The notes below the pieces were generated by a model. The model worked only from the letters and a program-made list of their open reading frames with translations, ran no database searches and was not told the DNA's origin. Shown one piece after another: positions 9,420-18,390 of a stretch of DNA of 60,166 nucleotides. This DNA is from Gammaproteobacteria bacterium. Lineage in GTDB: Bacteria; Pseudomonadota; Gammaproteobacteria; JABABF01; JAHRAO01. Numbering within the stretch: position 1 is the first letter of the stretch; each line of letters starts with the position of its first letter. Both the position numbers and the translations under genes were made by a program. The stretch spans positions 94,179 to 154,344 of the forward strand of contig JAHRAO010000038.1 in assembly GCA_020027215.1 (NCBI GenBank), given 5' to 3'.

Positions 9420-9734
9420 ATGACCCGATCGGAATTGATCGCACGGATGGTTACTAAACAGCGGTATATACCACAACGCGATGTGAGTTTGTCCATCAAT
9501 AAAATTATTGAGTTCATTGTCGAGTCCGTGAGTAGCGGTCATCGTTTTGAAATAAGAGGTTTTGGGACATTTAGTTTGCATTACCAACTTCCTAAAAAAG
9601 GGCGCAATCCTCGTACAGGAGAAACTGTGGATCTGGTGGAGCGCTACACTATCCATTTTAAGCCGGGTAAAGAACTGCGCGAACAAGTGAATCGTAATAA
9701 ACCATCTGTATCAAATGTATCCACAAATTATTAG
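9420..9734 (+). CDS. ihfB: integration host factor subunit beta
   Basis: A DNA-bending nucleoid protein that pairs with IhfA. The 104-residue chain starts MTRSELIARM, as family members start MTKSELI, so the ATG at 9420 is preferred over upstream starts inside the rpsA tail. Seen are FEIRGFGTFSLH, the DNA-inserting arm KKGRNPRTGETVDL with its conserved proline, and HFKPGKELRE. The position 7 bases after rpsA is conserved in Gammaproteobacteria. No ihfA is in the window. Confidence 0.96.
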   Translation: MTRSELIARMVTKQRYIPQRDVSLSINKIIEFIVESVSSGHRFEIRGFGTFSLHYQLPKKGRNPRTGETVDLVERYTIHFKPGKELREQVNRNKPSVSNVSTNY

Positions 9735-9786
9735 ATCGGGCATCACATCTAGTCAAAGAGTGCCTATTGATCTCGGCATCCAATGA

Positions 9787-10005
9787 ATGTTACCGACGCT
9801 TAAAGTTATTGCAAAATTAATCTTTGTCCTCACGGCTGTTTTTATTGCTATTTTGTTATTGAGTGAAAATACTGCTCGCGTGCATCTCCATTTATTCGGT
9901 CTATCGTTAGAGGGATCCAGTTTGGGTTTTTGGGTATTTATTGGTTTTATTGTCGGTAATTTGTGCGGTATGATTATCGCATTGATGAGTCGTCGCGTCA
10001 AATGA
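9787..10005 (+). CDS. lapA: LapA-family small membrane protein (DUF1049)
   Basis: A 72-residue inner-membrane protein with two transmembrane helices: about residues 8-26 (KLIFVLTAVFIAILLL) and 45-66 (GFWVFIGFIVGNLCGMII). SENTARVHLHLFGLSL is typical of the DUF1049/LapA (YciS) family. In E. coli LapA works with LapB to control LpxC turnover and so LPS amount. The usual neighbour lapB is not next to it here; smc follows after a 60-base gap. The family call rests on layout, size and the position after ihfB. Confidence 0.8.
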   Translation: MLPTLKVIAKLIFVLTAVFIAILLLSENTARVHLHLFGLSLEGSSLGFWVFIGFIVGNLCGMIIALMSRRVK

Positions 10006-10065
10006 ATTCACCACAAGTGTATCATTATGAGGAGAGCGATAGAAGCACCCTATTAAAAGCTACGT

Positions 10066-13000
10066 ATGCGTTTGAAGTCGGTTATTTTATCGGGATTTAA
10101 ATCTTTTGCTGATAAAACGCATCTCTCTTTCCCGGGATCCTTTTGTGCAATTGTTGGGCCTAATGGGTGCGGTAAATCTAACATATTAGATGCTATTCGC
10201 TGGGTGTTGGGCGAAATTTCCCCCAAGCAATTGCGTAGCGAACACATGTCGGATGTTATTTTTAATGGCACCGATCAGCATCCAGCCCGCGGACAAGCAT
10301 CGGTTGAATTGATTTTTGATAATCGCGACCATTCAGCGGATACATATATCGGACAATTTTCTGAAATATCCATTGCCCGCCAATTAGTGCGTGATGGTCA
10401 TTCCCATTATTTACTTAACGGTGAAAAATGTCTTCGCCGCGATATACTCAACATTTTTTTGGGGAGCGGATTAGTGCATGGTGGTTATGCTTTGATCGAT
10501 CAAGGCATGATTGCTAAAATGATTGACAATACCCCAGAAGAAATGTGGCGTTATATAGAGGAAGCGGCTGGGGTGTCCAAATATAAAGAGCGCCGGCGAG
10601 AAACCGAAACGCGGATTACCCAATGCCAAACGAATATGGCACGCTGCAATGATATTCGCCACCAGCTCAAGCAACAATTACATCAACTCAAAAAACAGGC
10701 AGGCCAGGCACACAAATACAAACGATTAAAAGAAGACGAGAGCCAGTTGCATACGGAGTATCATGCTATCCAATGGTTTCGAAGTGACCGCCAACGCTAC
10801 CAACTCAATCAGCGCTGTCAAAAAATAGAGAAAGAACTCCAAGAAACAAAAAATAAAATACAGACTTTGCAGCACACGTTAGATCGTGAATTGGGTGCGC
10901 AAAAAGATTTACGCACCGAGTTGGAAACATTACAGGCGCACTACTATGAAAATCAGGCACATATTGCGCAGTTGAAAGAGCGGATCGCTTCGCATCGCCA
11001 GCGCGATACAGAATTGCGCCATGATTTAAGCGATCACGAGCGCCGTTGGCAAGAGATACGTGATAATTATGCGCTTGACCGGTCACGATTGGAAAAATGG
11101 AAGTGCGAACAACAGCAATTGCACACACAAATGAAGCAATATCGCTCCCAGGTCAAGGAATATACCCAACAATACGACAAATGCAAGATAGATTTGCACG
11201 AGACGCAATCTCGTTGGCGAGAATCTTATGGACCCGAAGGAATAGAGACGCAACACATCAATCAAAAACGTGAAGAAAAGCATTATTTAGAAGGACAATT
11301 GGCGGTATTACGCGATGTTTTGCAAACGACCCAAGCGCATAGTTCACTCGCGTGGGTCAATAACCAATTGGAGAAAACCGCTCGTTCATTTGCTGAGTGT
11401 TTAGTGGTGGAGGAAGGATGGGAAAAAGCTGCTGATGCCGCTTTGGCAATGTTTTTAGATGCAGTATGCGTGCCAGACCTCAATCCACTCGTGCGGGTAT
11501 TACCCGAATATAGCGGCACGGTCTTAACTATTATTGAACATAATCGGCAAGCGAGTACGGAATCTTGTCGCGATGAGTGGCAATTACTTGCCGATAAAGT
11601 CAAAGCCCCACCCGAGTTACAACCATTGTTGAGGGGATTTTATATCGTGAATGCTTTAGCAGATGCTGTGGACACCCGCACGCACTTGGCTGATGGTGAA
11701 GCATTCGTCACTCCAGAGGGCATAGTGGTCAGTCGTCATTGGATTCGCTGCTTTGGCCAACAGGCAGACGCGGGTCCCCTCCATCTGCGTGGTGAATTAC
11801 AGAGTTGGAAAAACAAACAAACAATCAATCAGCAAGAATTAGGCAAAATGAATGCTCAATGGAAAAAAGAAAAACAACATTATCTTAAACAAGAAAAACG
11901 TTTACAAAAATTACTGACCCAGCGGCAACAACAATTAGAAGACAACCGGCAGAAATTACAGCATTGTGAGACGCGTATACAAATTTTGACCGCACAAATC
12001 CAAGAGGTGACGGACAATCACCAAAAATTGGATAAGCAAACGATGGAACTGCAGGAACTCCATACACATTTTAATCAAGCCATTGACAAAAACATGCGTC
12101 CGATGAGCGAGGTACAAAACAATTTGCAGCAATATCAATCTAAAAACGAGGAAATATCTTCGGCAATGAGTGCTAAGCGTAGTGCGGTAGACAGTAATGA
12201 AGAAAAGACGCGCACAATACGTATGGCATTCCATGAGCAACAAAATCGTGTGGAACATTTACGCCAACAGTTGGAAGGGAAACGGCTGGAGCGGCAAAAA
12301 TTCACCATAACCTGCGAAGGTTTAGAAAAAAAGGTCCGCGATGGGCGCATAAAGGAAATCGTGGCACAAGTGAGCGATGATCTCGCAACGAGTAGTGAAA
12401 AAATGGAATTGGAATGGGCACAGAAAATTGAAAAAAACCACCAACAATTAGAACGTGTCGGGGCAATTAATTTAGTGGCGTTAGATGATCATCACACCAT
12501 TGAAGAAAAACAAAACCAGCTCAATCAAGAGTATAGCAACTTAAAAAAATCATTAAATGTTTTACGCGGGGCGATCAATAAAATCGACCACCAAAGCACC
12601 CAGCAGTTCCATAAAACTTTAGAACAAATCAACCACAATATGCAACATTACTTTCCTAAACTCTTCAAAGGCGGTCATGTGCAATTGATTGCCCGCGAAG
12701 GAGACGAACTTCGGGACGGTATTTTGATTAAAGTCAAATTGCCCGGCAAAAAAACACACTATATTGGTACTCTGTCGGGTGGGGAAAGAGTGATGGTTTC
12801 GATTGCGTTACTATTGTCTATATTTGCCATTACTCCCGCTCCATTTTGCTTTATGGATGAAGTAGATGCGCCATTGGATGATTTCAATGTCCATGCTTTT
12901 GGGGAGATATTATCCGACCTTTCCCAACAAGTACAAATTATTTGTATTACCCACAATAAACTCACCATGGTGAAAGCGGATCAATTAATCGGTATTATGG

Positions 13001-13068
13001 ATGATCAACAAGGGATATCGAAACAAGTATCGGTCGATATTGAGCAGGCACTCTCTCTTGCCAGCTGA
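10066..13068 (+). CDS. smc: chromosome segregation protein Smc
   Basis: Condensin ATPase that loads with ScpAB and organises the chromosome. The N-terminal head has the Walker A motif VGPNGCGKSNILDAIRWVLG. Then follow a coiled coil (about 170-430), a hinge (about 435-575, with EEGWEKAADAALAMF), a second coiled coil, and a C-terminal head with signature LSGGERVMVSIALLL and Walker B FCFMDEVDAPLDD, ending with the ITHNKL switch. At 1000 residues it is about 150-170 shorter than usual bacterial Smc, with the loss in the arms. The hinge resembles Pseudomonas Smc, not MukB. ligA starts one base after its stop; the zipA gene that lies between them in Pseudomonas is absent. Confidence 0.96.
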   Translation: MRLKSVILSGFKSFADKTHLSFPGSFCAIVGPNGCGKSNILDAIRWVLGEISPKQLRSEHMSDVIFNGTDQHPARGQASVELIFDNRDHSADTYIGQFSEISIARQLVRDGHSHYLLNGEKCLRRDILNIFLGSGLVHGGYALIDQGMIAKMIDNTPEEMWRYIEEAAGVSKYKERRRETETRITQCQTNMARCNDIRHQLKQQLHQLKKQAGQAHKYKRLKEDESQLHTEYHAIQWFRSDRQRYQLNQRCQKIEKELQETKNKIQTLQHTLDRELGAQKDLRTELETLQAHYYENQAHIAQLKERIASHRQRDTELRHDLSDHERRWQEIRDNYALDRSRLEKWKCEQQQLHTQMKQYRSQVKEYTQQYDKCKIDLHETQSRWRESYGPEGIETQHINQKREEKHYLEGQLAVLRDVLQTTQAHSSLAWVNNQLEKTARSFAECLVVEEGWEKAADAALAMFLDAVCVPDLNPLVRVLPEYSGTVLTIIEHNRQASTESCRDEWQLLADKVKAPPELQPLLRGFYIVNALADAVDTRTHLADGEAFVTPEGIVVSRHWIRCFGQQADAGPLHLRGELQSWKNKQTINQQELGKMNAQWKKEKQHYLKQEKRLQKLLTQRQQQLEDNRQKLQHCETRIQILTAQIQEVTDNHQKLDKQTMELQELHTHFNQAIDKNMRPMSEVQNNLQQYQSKNEEISSAMSAKRSAVDSNEEKTRTIRMAFHEQQNRVEHLRQQLEGKRLERQKFTITCEGLEKKVRDGRIKEIVAQVSDDLATSSEKMELEWAQKIEKNHQQLERVGAINLVALDDHHTIEEKQNQLNQEYSNLKKSLNVLRGAINKIDHQSTQQFHKTLEQINHNMQHYFPKLFKGGHVQLIAREGDELRDGILIKVKLPGKKTHYIGTLSGGERVMVSIALLLSIFAITPAPFCFMDEVDAPLDDFNVHAFGEILSDLSQQVQIICITHNKLTMVKADQLIGIMDDQQGISKQVSVDIEQALSLAS

Positions 13069-13069
13069 G

Positions 13070-15100
13070 ATGACTAATTTAGCCCAGGTGCAAGCGCGTA
13101 TCAATGATTTGTGCAATATGCTTGCCCAGCATAATCGTCAATACCATCAATTAGATACTCCCTTAATCAGTGATGCCGAGTACGATGCGCTTTTACAAGA
13201 ATTGCGCACCTTGGAAACCGACTTCCCGCAATTTGTTCACCCGCATTCGCCGACCCAGACAGTGGGTTTTGCCGCCGCAAAAAAATTTGCTCCCTCGCGG
13301 CATAGTGTTCCGATGATGTCCCTGACCAATGCCCTTACCCAAGAGCAGGTGAGTGAGTTTAATGCCCGCGTTAAGAAAATGTGCCAGCTGGATCAACAAA
13401 ATATTTCTTATGTCGGTGAACCCAAGATAGATGGTATTGCTATTAATTTGTTATATGAAAATAAACGATTGGTGAAAGCGACAACACGTGGGGACGGTAT
13501 AGTAGGTGAAAATGTGACGGATAATGTAAAGACGATTCGTTCTATTCCCCATACCATTACCGGCTCTTGTCCACGCCTTTTTGAAGTGCGTGGCGAAATT
13601 TATATGACCAAGAAAGAGTTTATACGCTTAAATCAGTTAGCAGAACAACGAGGTGAGCGTCTTTTTATTAATCCACGCAATGCTGCTGCGGGCAGTTTGC
13701 GTATGTTGGATCCGAATGTGACTGCACAACGCCAATTGGCAGTCCATATGTATCGTTTAGTGCCTGTGGAGAGTAGTGATATTTGGCACACACATAGCGA
13801 CTCTATGGTTGCCCTTTGCAATTGGGGGTTTCCCTGTGTGGATGAGTGGGAAAAAGTAGATGGCATTGCGCAGTGTTATGCCTACTATAAACGGATCATG
13901 CAACAGCGCGATGAATTGCCCTATGAAATAGATGGTGTGGTGATTAAAGTGGACTCAGTGGAGTGGCAAAATAAATTAGGCTATACCGATCACTCGCCTC
14001 GTTGGGCGATCGCATGGAAATTCCCTGCTACCCCCTGTGAAACTATTCTCAAAAGCATTGATTTTCAAGTGAGTCGCAATGGGATATTAACACCCGTCGC
14101 TCGGTTACAGCCCGTTTTTATTGATGGGGCAACAGTGAGTAACGCGACTTTGCATAATATTGATTTCATAAAGCGTTTAGGGCTGCGTCTTGACGATAGG
14201 GTATTGGTTGTTCGATCGGGTGGCGTGATTCCCAAGATAGAGCGTGTCGTGCAACATAGTGACGAGGGAAAAGACATTACAATCCCGACTACCTGCCCGA
14301 TATGCCATTCACCGTTGGTGCATGTAGAAAATGACTGCCATTATCGTTGTATTGGTGGGATGACTTGTTTGGCACAACGGCAGAATACATTGGTGCATTT
14401 TGTTTCCCGTCACGGAATGAATATTCGTTCATTGGGCGCAAAAACGATTCAATTACTAGATCAAGCACAATTGATGACTTCGGTTGCCGATATCTACCAT
14501 TTGCACCATAAACGCGAAAAATTACTCAATTTACCGGGCTTAGGAGAAAAAAAAGTGGATGAAATTTTTCGTGCAATTGAAGCGAGTCGTAGCCAACCAT
14601 TACCTCAAGTCATTTATGCGCTCGGTATTCCCGGAGTGGGGCGCAAATTGGCTCATGACATCGCTCAGTATTTTCCGCGTTTAGAGTTGTTATCTCATGC
14701 GGATATCCCTACCTTACATGCTGCAAATAGCGATAAAATTGGACTTGGTCCAATTACCGCCCAGCATATTTATGATTTTTTTCATGCCGAAGCGAATCGC
14801 GACACTATTGACGCCTTGTGTGCTGGGCTCAATACGCCACCTATGCCGATGACAAAGCACGATAGCGATTCATTTTTTGCCGGCAAAAAGGTCGTCATTA
14901 GTGGTAAGTTTGCTGGGTTTCCCCGCACTGAGTTGCAGGAAAAATTGAAACAGCTCGGTGCCCAGGTCACTTCGGCAGTTTCTGTGCGCACCGATTTTTT
15001 GATCTGCGGTGAGGGCAGTGGTAAAAAATTAGCCGATGCAAGGCGTCTGCGAGTGCAGGTCATAGATGAAAATGAACTGCAATCCTTTTTAGGAGCATAA
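13070..15100 (+). CDS. ligA: NAD-dependent DNA ligase
   Basis: Seals nicks in replication and repair using NAD. The 676-residue protein has the full order: Ia domain (LLQELRTLE), adenylation domain with lysine motif EPKIDGIAINL, OB fold, a four-cysteine zinc finger (CPICHSP then CHYRCIGGMTC), helix-hairpin-helix domain (LPGLGEKKVDEIF, GIPGVGRKLA) and a C-terminal BRCT domain (VVISGKFAGFPRTEL). I placed the start at the ATG at 13070, one base after the smc stop, because the longer frame only adds residues overlapping smc. The TAATG junction couples it to the following lipoprotein. Confidence 0.97.
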   Translation: MTNLAQVQARINDLCNMLAQHNRQYHQLDTPLISDAEYDALLQELRTLETDFPQFVHPHSPTQTVGFAAAKKFAPSRHSVPMMSLTNALTQEQVSEFNARVKKMCQLDQQNISYVGEPKIDGIAINLLYENKRLVKATTRGDGIVGENVTDNVKTIRSIPHTITGSCPRLFEVRGEIYMTKKEFIRLNQLAEQRGERLFINPRNAAAGSLRMLDPNVTAQRQLAVHMYRLVPVESSDIWHTHSDSMVALCNWGFPCVDEWEKVDGIAQCYAYYKRIMQQRDELPYEIDGVVIKVDSVEWQNKLGYTDHSPRWAIAWKFPATPCETILKSIDFQVSRNGILTPVARLQPVFIDGATVSNATLHNIDFIKRLGLRLDDRVLVVRSGGVIPKIERVVQHSDEGKDITIPTTCPICHSPLVHVENDCHYRCIGGMTCLAQRQNTLVHFVSRHGMNIRSLGAKTIQLLDQAQLMTSVADIYHLHHKREKLLNLPGLGEKKVDEIFRAIEASRSQPLPQVIYALGIPGVGRKLAHDIAQYFPRLELLSHADIPTLHAANSDKIGLGPITAQHIYDFFHAEANRDTIDALCAGLNTPPMPMTKHDSDSFFAGKKVVISGKFAGFPRTELQEKLKQLGAQVTSAVSVRTDFLICGEGSGKKLADARRLRVQVIDENELQSFLGA

Positions 15101-15708
15101 TGAAAATAAAGGAACTATGTCTGATGCTTATCCTCATTAACGGCTGTGCGGTATCGCCCCCACAACACATAGAAAATATTTGCACGATTTTTGCAGAAAA
15201 AAAGAAATGGTATCGCGCAGCTGAACAAGCATCGCGTCGTTGGGGAAGTTCAATCCCTCTCCTTATGGCGATTATTTATCAGGAATCTAAATTTATCAGT
15301 GATAATCGTCCACCGAGGCGCAAAATATTGGGATTTATTCCCGGCTCCCGTCCGTCTACCGCATACGGGTATGCACAAGCATTGGATACGACATGGCAGC
15401 GTTATCGTATTGATACGGGTCAGCGTAGAGCCCAACGCGACAATTTTGCCCATGCGGTTGATTTTGTGGGCTGGTATAATGCGTTGAGTTGGCGTGTCGC
15501 TCGGATTCATCTCAACGATGCGCGACGACTGTATCTCGCCTATCATGAAGGTCAAGAAGGCTATAGACGCGGTACTTATCGCAAAAAAAAATGGCTGCAA
15601 AATGTAGCGACCAAAGTGCAGAAACGTGCACGCACTTATGCTGCTCAATTGCGCACATGCGAAAGATCCCTCAAAAAAAAGAAAAGATGGTGGTGGTTTT
15701 TCTCATGA
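15100..15708 (+). CDS. SLT-domain (lytic transglycosylase-like) lipoprotein
   Basis: A 202-residue predicted lipoprotein. A short hydrophobic signal ends in the lipobox LINGC. The rest is a lysozyme-like SLT fold: PLLMAIIYQESKF holds the expected catalytic glutamate, and STAYGYAQALDTTWQRY matches the second family motif. Members would cut peptidoglycan glycan strands. A similar SLT lipoprotein follows ligA in Pseudomonas. The very basic C-terminus (a run of lysines, then WWWFF) is unusual and could contact the membrane or wall. The start codon shares bases with the ligA stop. Confidence 0.85.
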   Translation: MKIKELCLMLILINGCAVSPPQHIENICTIFAEKKKWYRAAEQASRRWGSSIPLLMAIIYQESKFISDNRPPRRKILGFIPGSRPSTAYGYAQALDTTWQRYRIDTGQRRAQRDNFAHAVDFVGWYNALSWRVARIHLNDARRLYLAYHEGQEGYRRGTYRKKKWLQNVATKVQKRARTYAAQLRTCERSLKKKKRWWWFFS

Positions 15709-15748
15709 AATCGTTGTTGTGTGGTCGTAATTTTGTCCGTTGATTATT

Positions 15749-16735
15749 ATGACTGCGAGTGAACCTATGTGGCAAAAAGAAATGAAGCACCTTGTTATGG
15801 ATGCCGATACACTAAGTCAACAATTGGATATTCCGCGCACTGCTTTCATTGCTTCAGATTTTCCGCTCAAGGTGGCGGCACCGTTTTTGTCCCGCATACG
15901 CCCTAGGGACATACATGACCCGTTATTGAAGCAAATTATGCCTGTGGATGCAGAATTGCATAAAGATCCCCGTTACACTGCAGACGCTTTGGACGAACGC
16001 CCGCGCAATCTGTCCCCGGGGCTCATTCGTAAATATCACGGACGCGCATTACTCATTGTGACCGGTACGTGCCCACTACACTGTCGTTATTGTTTTCGTC
16101 GTCAATTTGCGTATAACGAAAATCGTCCATCACGAAATCAGTGGCGATCTGTGCTGAACGAATTACGCCACGATAAAAATTTGCGTGAGATCATTTTTAG
16201 TGGAGGGGATCCTTTGTCCGCTCCTGATCGTTATTTATCGTGGTTGGCGAATATGGTTGCCGATATACCTCAAGTGGAAAGGCTCCGTATTCATACCCGT
16301 TTTCCCGTTGCCATCCCTCAGCGCGTCACGTCTGAATTGTTAGGCTGGCTATCGTGCCTGTCGCTACCCGTAGTCATGGTGTTACACATCAACCATAGTA
16401 ATGAAATTGACCAATCGGTTATCACTGCTTTACATAAACTACGGCACGGTGGGGTCACTTTGTTGAACCAAGCTGTCTTACTCCGCGATGTCAATGATAA
16501 TTTAACCGCCCAGCAGAATTTATGCGAACGCCTATTTGCGGCGGGAGTCTTACCGTATTACCTTCATTTTCCCGACCGAGTGCAGGGCACAACTCATTTT
16601 TCGCTTTCTGTGCGGCGTGCGCGCCGTTTATATCGGCAAATGCTCAATCATTTACCGGGGTATTTAGTGCCGCGCTTAGTAATGGAAAAACCCGGAGCGC
16701 ACGCAAAAACTTTACTCATGCCACTAAATGAATAG
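15749..16735 (+). CDS. epmB: EF-P beta-lysylation protein EpmB (lysine 2,3-aminomutase family)
   Basis: A radical SAM, PLP-dependent enzyme that turns alpha-lysine into (R)-beta-lysine for attachment to elongation factor P by EpmA. The 328-residue protein has the iron-sulfur motif CPLHCRYCFRR, then FSGGDPLSAPDRYL and TRFPVAIPQRVT, and the C-terminal segment EKPGAHAKTLL with the likely PLP lysine region. The short form without a catabolic-enzyme extension fits EpmB, not catabolic aminomutase. The ATG at 15749 is preferred to the TTG at 15740. Neither epmA nor efp is in the window. Confidence 0.92.
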   Translation: MTASEPMWQKEMKHLVMDADTLSQQLDIPRTAFIASDFPLKVAAPFLSRIRPRDIHDPLLKQIMPVDAELHKDPRYTADALDERPRNLSPGLIRKYHGRALLIVTGTCPLHCRYCFRRQFAYNENRPSRNQWRSVLNELRHDKNLREIIFSGGDPLSAPDRYLSWLANMVADIPQVERLRIHTRFPVAIPQRVTSELLGWLSCLSLPVVMVLHINHSNEIDQSVITALHKLRHGGVTLLNQAVLLRDVNDNLTAQQNLCERLFAAGVLPYYLHFPDRVQGTTHFSLSVRRARRLYRQMLNHLPGYLVPRLVMEKPGAHAKTLLMPLNE

Positions 16736-16792
16736 GTTGATGTGGTATGATGAGCTGGTATATTTTATCGTCAATATGTACTGCTAATTCTG

Positions 16793-17185
16793 GTGCGGTA
16801 TAAAATTAATTCGACAAACTCACATCATCTTACGCGCGCTTTGTTTTATTCTTTCCATGGCTTGCGTTATGTGTGGCGGCATGAATATGCTTTTCGTTTA
16901 GAAGTATACGGTTTTTGTATTGCATTGCCCTTAGCTCTGTGGCTGGGAGGCACACCGATAGAAAAATTGATGCTCATTATTAGTTATGGAGGTGTATTAA
17001 TAGTGGAATTACTGAATACAGCGATTGAAGTTGTGGTCGATCGGATTGATACAGATGAACATGCTTTATCTAAAGCGGCAAAGGATGTCGGTTCGGCTGC
17101 AGTTTTTCTTAGTTTAGTGGCAATGGCTACGGTATGGTTAACGATTACAGTGCCCTATATACTACAATGGGTGCGCAGCCAATGA
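16793..17185 (+). CDS. dgkA: diacylglycerol kinase, DgkA type
   Basis: A small inner-membrane kinase that recycles diacylglycerol to phosphatidic acid. The 130-residue protein has three transmembrane helices and the family motifs ELLNTAIEVVVDRI and KAAKDVGSAAVFLSL, which hold the active-site glutamates and aspartate. The N-terminal amphipathic part (FHGLRYVWRHEYAFRLE) is conserved. The only good start is GTG at 16793. Its stop overlaps the sat start (ATGA), an unusual pairing. Confidence 0.93.
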   Translation: MRYKINSTNSHHLTRALFYSFHGLRYVWRHEYAFRLEVYGFCIALPLALWLGGTPIEKLMLIISYGGVLIVELLNTAIEVVVDRIDTDEHALSKAAKDVGSAAVFLSLVAMATVWLTITVPYILQWVRSQ

Positions 17186-18375
17186 TTCGTCCTTATGCCA
17201 GCGACCAACTCGTACCCCGTGCCGCCGACGCCGACGCACACCCCACTCTCCTTGCGCAAGCGCAGAGGTTGCCATCGGTGCTCCTCAATTCAGCAGCGGC
17301 AACAAATGCTGTCATGTTAGGCGGTGGGTATTTTACACCACTACAAGGGTATATGAACCGCGCCGATGCGCTACAAGTTGCCGCCCACATGCATACGGTA
17401 GATGGTTTGTTTTGGCCTATTCCTATTCTCAATTTGACCCATGATGGGGATGATGGCATTCGGGTCGGCAATACCATAGCACTTCGCGATCCGAATGTGC
17501 CAGAAAATCCAATATTAGCAGTGCAAACGGTATCGCATATTGATTATCTGACCGATGGCGATATGGATCAATTGCTAACCGGTATATTTGGATCTTTAGA
17601 TCCACAACACCCTGGGGTGCAGACATTTCGTTCTTTAGGTCGGCGAGTCATCGCTGGTCCCATCACCGTGCTCGGCGATAGTTATTTTGCCGATGATTAT
17701 CCGACCACCTATAAGACTGCAGTGCAAATCCGTCATGACATTGCCGAGAAAAAATGGGAAAGCGTGGTCGCTTTTCAAACGCGTAACCCTATGCACCGTG
17801 CTCACGAAGAACTCTGTAAAATGGCGTTAGAACATACGAATGCCGACGGATTGCTCATCCACATGTTGCTCGGTCGGCTCAAGGCGGGAGATATCCCAGC
17901 TGATGTTCGCGATGCCGCTATTCGTAAAATGGTGGAACTCTATTTCCCCCCCCATTCGGTGATGATCGCCGGTTATGGATTTGATATGTTATACGCTGGC
18001 CCCCGCGAAGCCTTATTGCATGCTATTTTTCGGCAAAACTGCGGCTGCACCCATCTCATTGTTGGGCGCGATCATGCTGGGGTGGGGAGTTATTACGGTG
18101 CATTTGATGCCCAGCATATTTTTGATCACCAAGATATTACCCAAGCTTTGTCCATCCAGATTTTTCGTGCCGACCACACCGCTTACTCTAAAAAGCACGC
18201 TAAGGTTGTCATGATGCGTGATGTCCCCGACCACCAGCCCGATGACTTTATCTTGCTCTCGGGTACCCAAGTACGAAAAATTCTTGCCGAAGGACAGGAG
18301 TTGCCAGAGGAATTTGCGCGTCCCGAAGTTGCGCAAATCCTAAGCGATTATTACCGTAAATCTGCCCACCAATAG
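17182..18375 (+). CDS. sat: ATP sulfurylase (homomeric Sat type)
   Basis: Makes adenosine 5'-phosphosulfate from ATP and sulfate, or runs in reverse in sulfur oxidation. The 397-residue chain carries the Sat motifs FQTRNPMHRAHEELCK, GRDHAGVGSYYGAFDAQ and LLSGTQVRKIL. It is not the CysD/CysN type and has no fused APS kinase. The ATG at 17182, overlapping the dgkA stop, is preferred to an in-frame start 48 bases earlier inside dgkA. A run of eight C residues lies at 17946-17953. No cys, apr or sox gene is nearby, so assimilation and oxidation cannot be told apart. Confidence 0.95.
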   Translation: MIRPYASDQLVPRAADADAHPTLLAQAQRLPSVLLNSAAATNAVMLGGGYFTPLQGYMNRADALQVAAHMHTVDGLFWPIPILNLTHDGDDGIRVGNTIALRDPNVPENPILAVQTVSHIDYLTDGDMDQLLTGIFGSLDPQHPGVQTFRSLGRRVIAGPITVLGDSYFADDYPTTYKTAVQIRHDIAEKKWESVVAFQTRNPMHRAHEELCKMALEHTNADGLLIHMLLGRLKAGDIPADVRDAAIRKMVELYFPPHSVMIAGYGFDMLYAGPREALLHAIFRQNCGCTHLIVGRDHAGVGSYYGAFDAQHIFDHQDITQALSIQIFRADHTAYSKKHAKVVMMRDVPDHQPDDFILLSGTQVRKILAEGQELPEEFARPEVAQILSDYYRKSAHQ

Positions 18376-18390
18376 TTCTCAGTAGCGCCG

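Noticed and set aside
10261-13060. Smc gene as a pseudogene because of its small size
   Set aside because: Both heads, hinge and all ATPase motifs are intact in one open frame.
10066-13068. MukB
   Set aside because: The signature, hinge and length are of the Smc type, and the neighbour ligA supports this.
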